Part shown: positions 63,499 through 64,000 of the stretch, piece after piece
Layout of the letters: each line of letters starts with the position of its first letter
Position numbering within the stretch: the stretch's first letter is position 1
Virus record (IMG/VR): IMGVR_UViG_3300035670_000009
Span: 1-64,000 of that record
Length of the DNA stretch: 64,000 nucleotides
Source: a virus
Direction: 5' to 3' (one strand)
The notes under the pieces: model-generated
The model's database searches: none
What the model was told of the DNA's origin: nothing
What the model saw: the letters and a program-made list of their open reading frames with translations, nothing else
Position numbers and translations under genes: made by a program

Positions 63499-64000
63499 GA
63501 CGCAGTTCCGGTGGCTCGAGTTCAATAGCAGACTCGAATAGATTAGACAACGTTGTCGCGTGCGTCACCAGCAGACACTGCAGCCCCTTGGCGGTCGACA
63601 GCTCGCGCAACTTTTCTAAGACCGGCGCCAGCGCGCGAATTCGGGGCTGATCCAGTGACGCAGTCGGCTCGTCCAGTGCGAGCAGTCCAATCTCTTCGGC
63701 GAACTGAGCGTTGACAGCCACGCGGAAAGCCAAGGCCAATACAGTTTTCTGGCCGATGGAGAGCCGCTGCGCAACCTGTCGGCGGCCATCGTAGAACTCT
63801 GCAATAAAGGTCGGCGTACCGTCTTCAGCTACCTTGACCTGGAAGTTCACCTGGAAGATACGTAGCAGCTCATTGATTGAAGCCTCTAATCGCTGCAGGT
63901 TGCGCTGGGCCACAAGCCGCGGCGCGTTCTTGAGGGCCTCGCGTGTTCGTTCTGCTCGCTCAACCCAAGTGCGCAGCCGGGCGGCCGTCTGTTCGGCGGC
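63479..64000 (-). CDS. SbcC/Rad50-like SMC ATPase, C-terminal part (5' end beyond window)
   Basis: The frame stays open to base 64000. A coiled-coil (ERTREALKNAPRLVAQRN) leads into the ABC signature RLSIGQKTVLALAF, Walker B and D-loop GLLALDEPTASLDQ, and the H-loop LLVTHATTL: the C-terminal ATPase half of SbcC/Rad50/gp46-like proteins. With a partner nuclease it would process DNA ends for recombination. Confidence 0.85.
   Translation of the reverse strand, partial: AAEQTAARLRTWVERAERTREALKNAPRLVAQRNLQRLEASINELLRIFQVNFQVKVAEDGTPTFIAEFYDGRRQVAQRLSIGQKTVLALAFRVAVNAQFAEEIGLLALDEPTASLDQPRIRALAPVLEKLRELSTAKGLQCLLVTHATTLSNLFESAIELEPPELRHALTNG

Overview
The window is one contiguous stretch of a large tailed double-stranded DNA phage (Caudoviricetes-type). 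Every gene I can support is read from the minus strand, so transcription runs from high to low coordinates. The evidence is a portal protein, tail-fibre and collagen-like proteins, a full set of phage replication genes, thymidine and thymidylate kinases, scattered glycosyltransferases, tRNAs and a tmRNA, with tight packing and many 1- to 4-base stop/start overlaps. Purine-rich ribosome sites (AAGGAGG type) point to a bacterial host. I cannot name the host. Terminase, major capsid and tape measure are not in the window.

Layout, in transcription order. 64.0-47.0 kb, replication and recombination: SbcC/Rad50-like ATPase (cut by the edge), PD-(D/E)XK-like nuclease, a helicase interrupted by a class 3 intein, DnaB-like helicase, primase, a UDG-like/exonuclease/polymerase A fusion, and a RecA-family recombinase. 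47.0-38.3 kb: mostly unknown proteins plus a RuvC-like resolvase and two glycosyltransferases. 38.6-33.7 kb: a short promoter-terminator unit, then portal and neighbours. 33.7-26.6 kb: two glycosyltransferases, HD hydrolase, tmk, tdk. 27.6-19.0 kb: a run of small unknown genes with tRNA-Lys, tRNA-Thr and a tmRNA. 19.0-18.5 kb: about 450 bases without a gene, packed with palindromes. 18.5-15.9 kb: four back-to-back autonomous cassettes. 15.8-0 kb: very large virion-associated-looking proteins (a metalloprotease-like and a kinase-like/SNF2 protein), sugar and methyl modification genes, and three or four tail-fibre-type genes.

The most interesting finding is a regulatory system in DNA and RNA. 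Seven copies of a promoter, GCTAAA-N17-GCATAT on the minus strand, have identical spacing and resemble the sigma-28/sigma-D layout. Each begins a short unit that ends in a factor-independent terminator. Four of the units (11.9, 15.9, 17.1 and 17.9 kb) place a structured leader RNA between promoter and start codon. All four leaders carry a hairpin with the same loop, CGGGUGA, on stems that differ by pairing-preserving changes, and in at least three of them the ribosome site is in or touches the fold. A fifth unit has no gene and encodes a roughly 300-nt highly structured RNA. The units look like morons (self-transcribed accessory cassettes) sharing one control logic.

Independently, a 12-bp palindrome, AWAGATATCTWT, occurs 18 times at roughly 2-6 kb spacing in genes and in gaps. 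It is often the only feature between a terminator and the next gene. It looks like a dispersed protein-binding site, comparable in layout to the stoperators of some actinophages.
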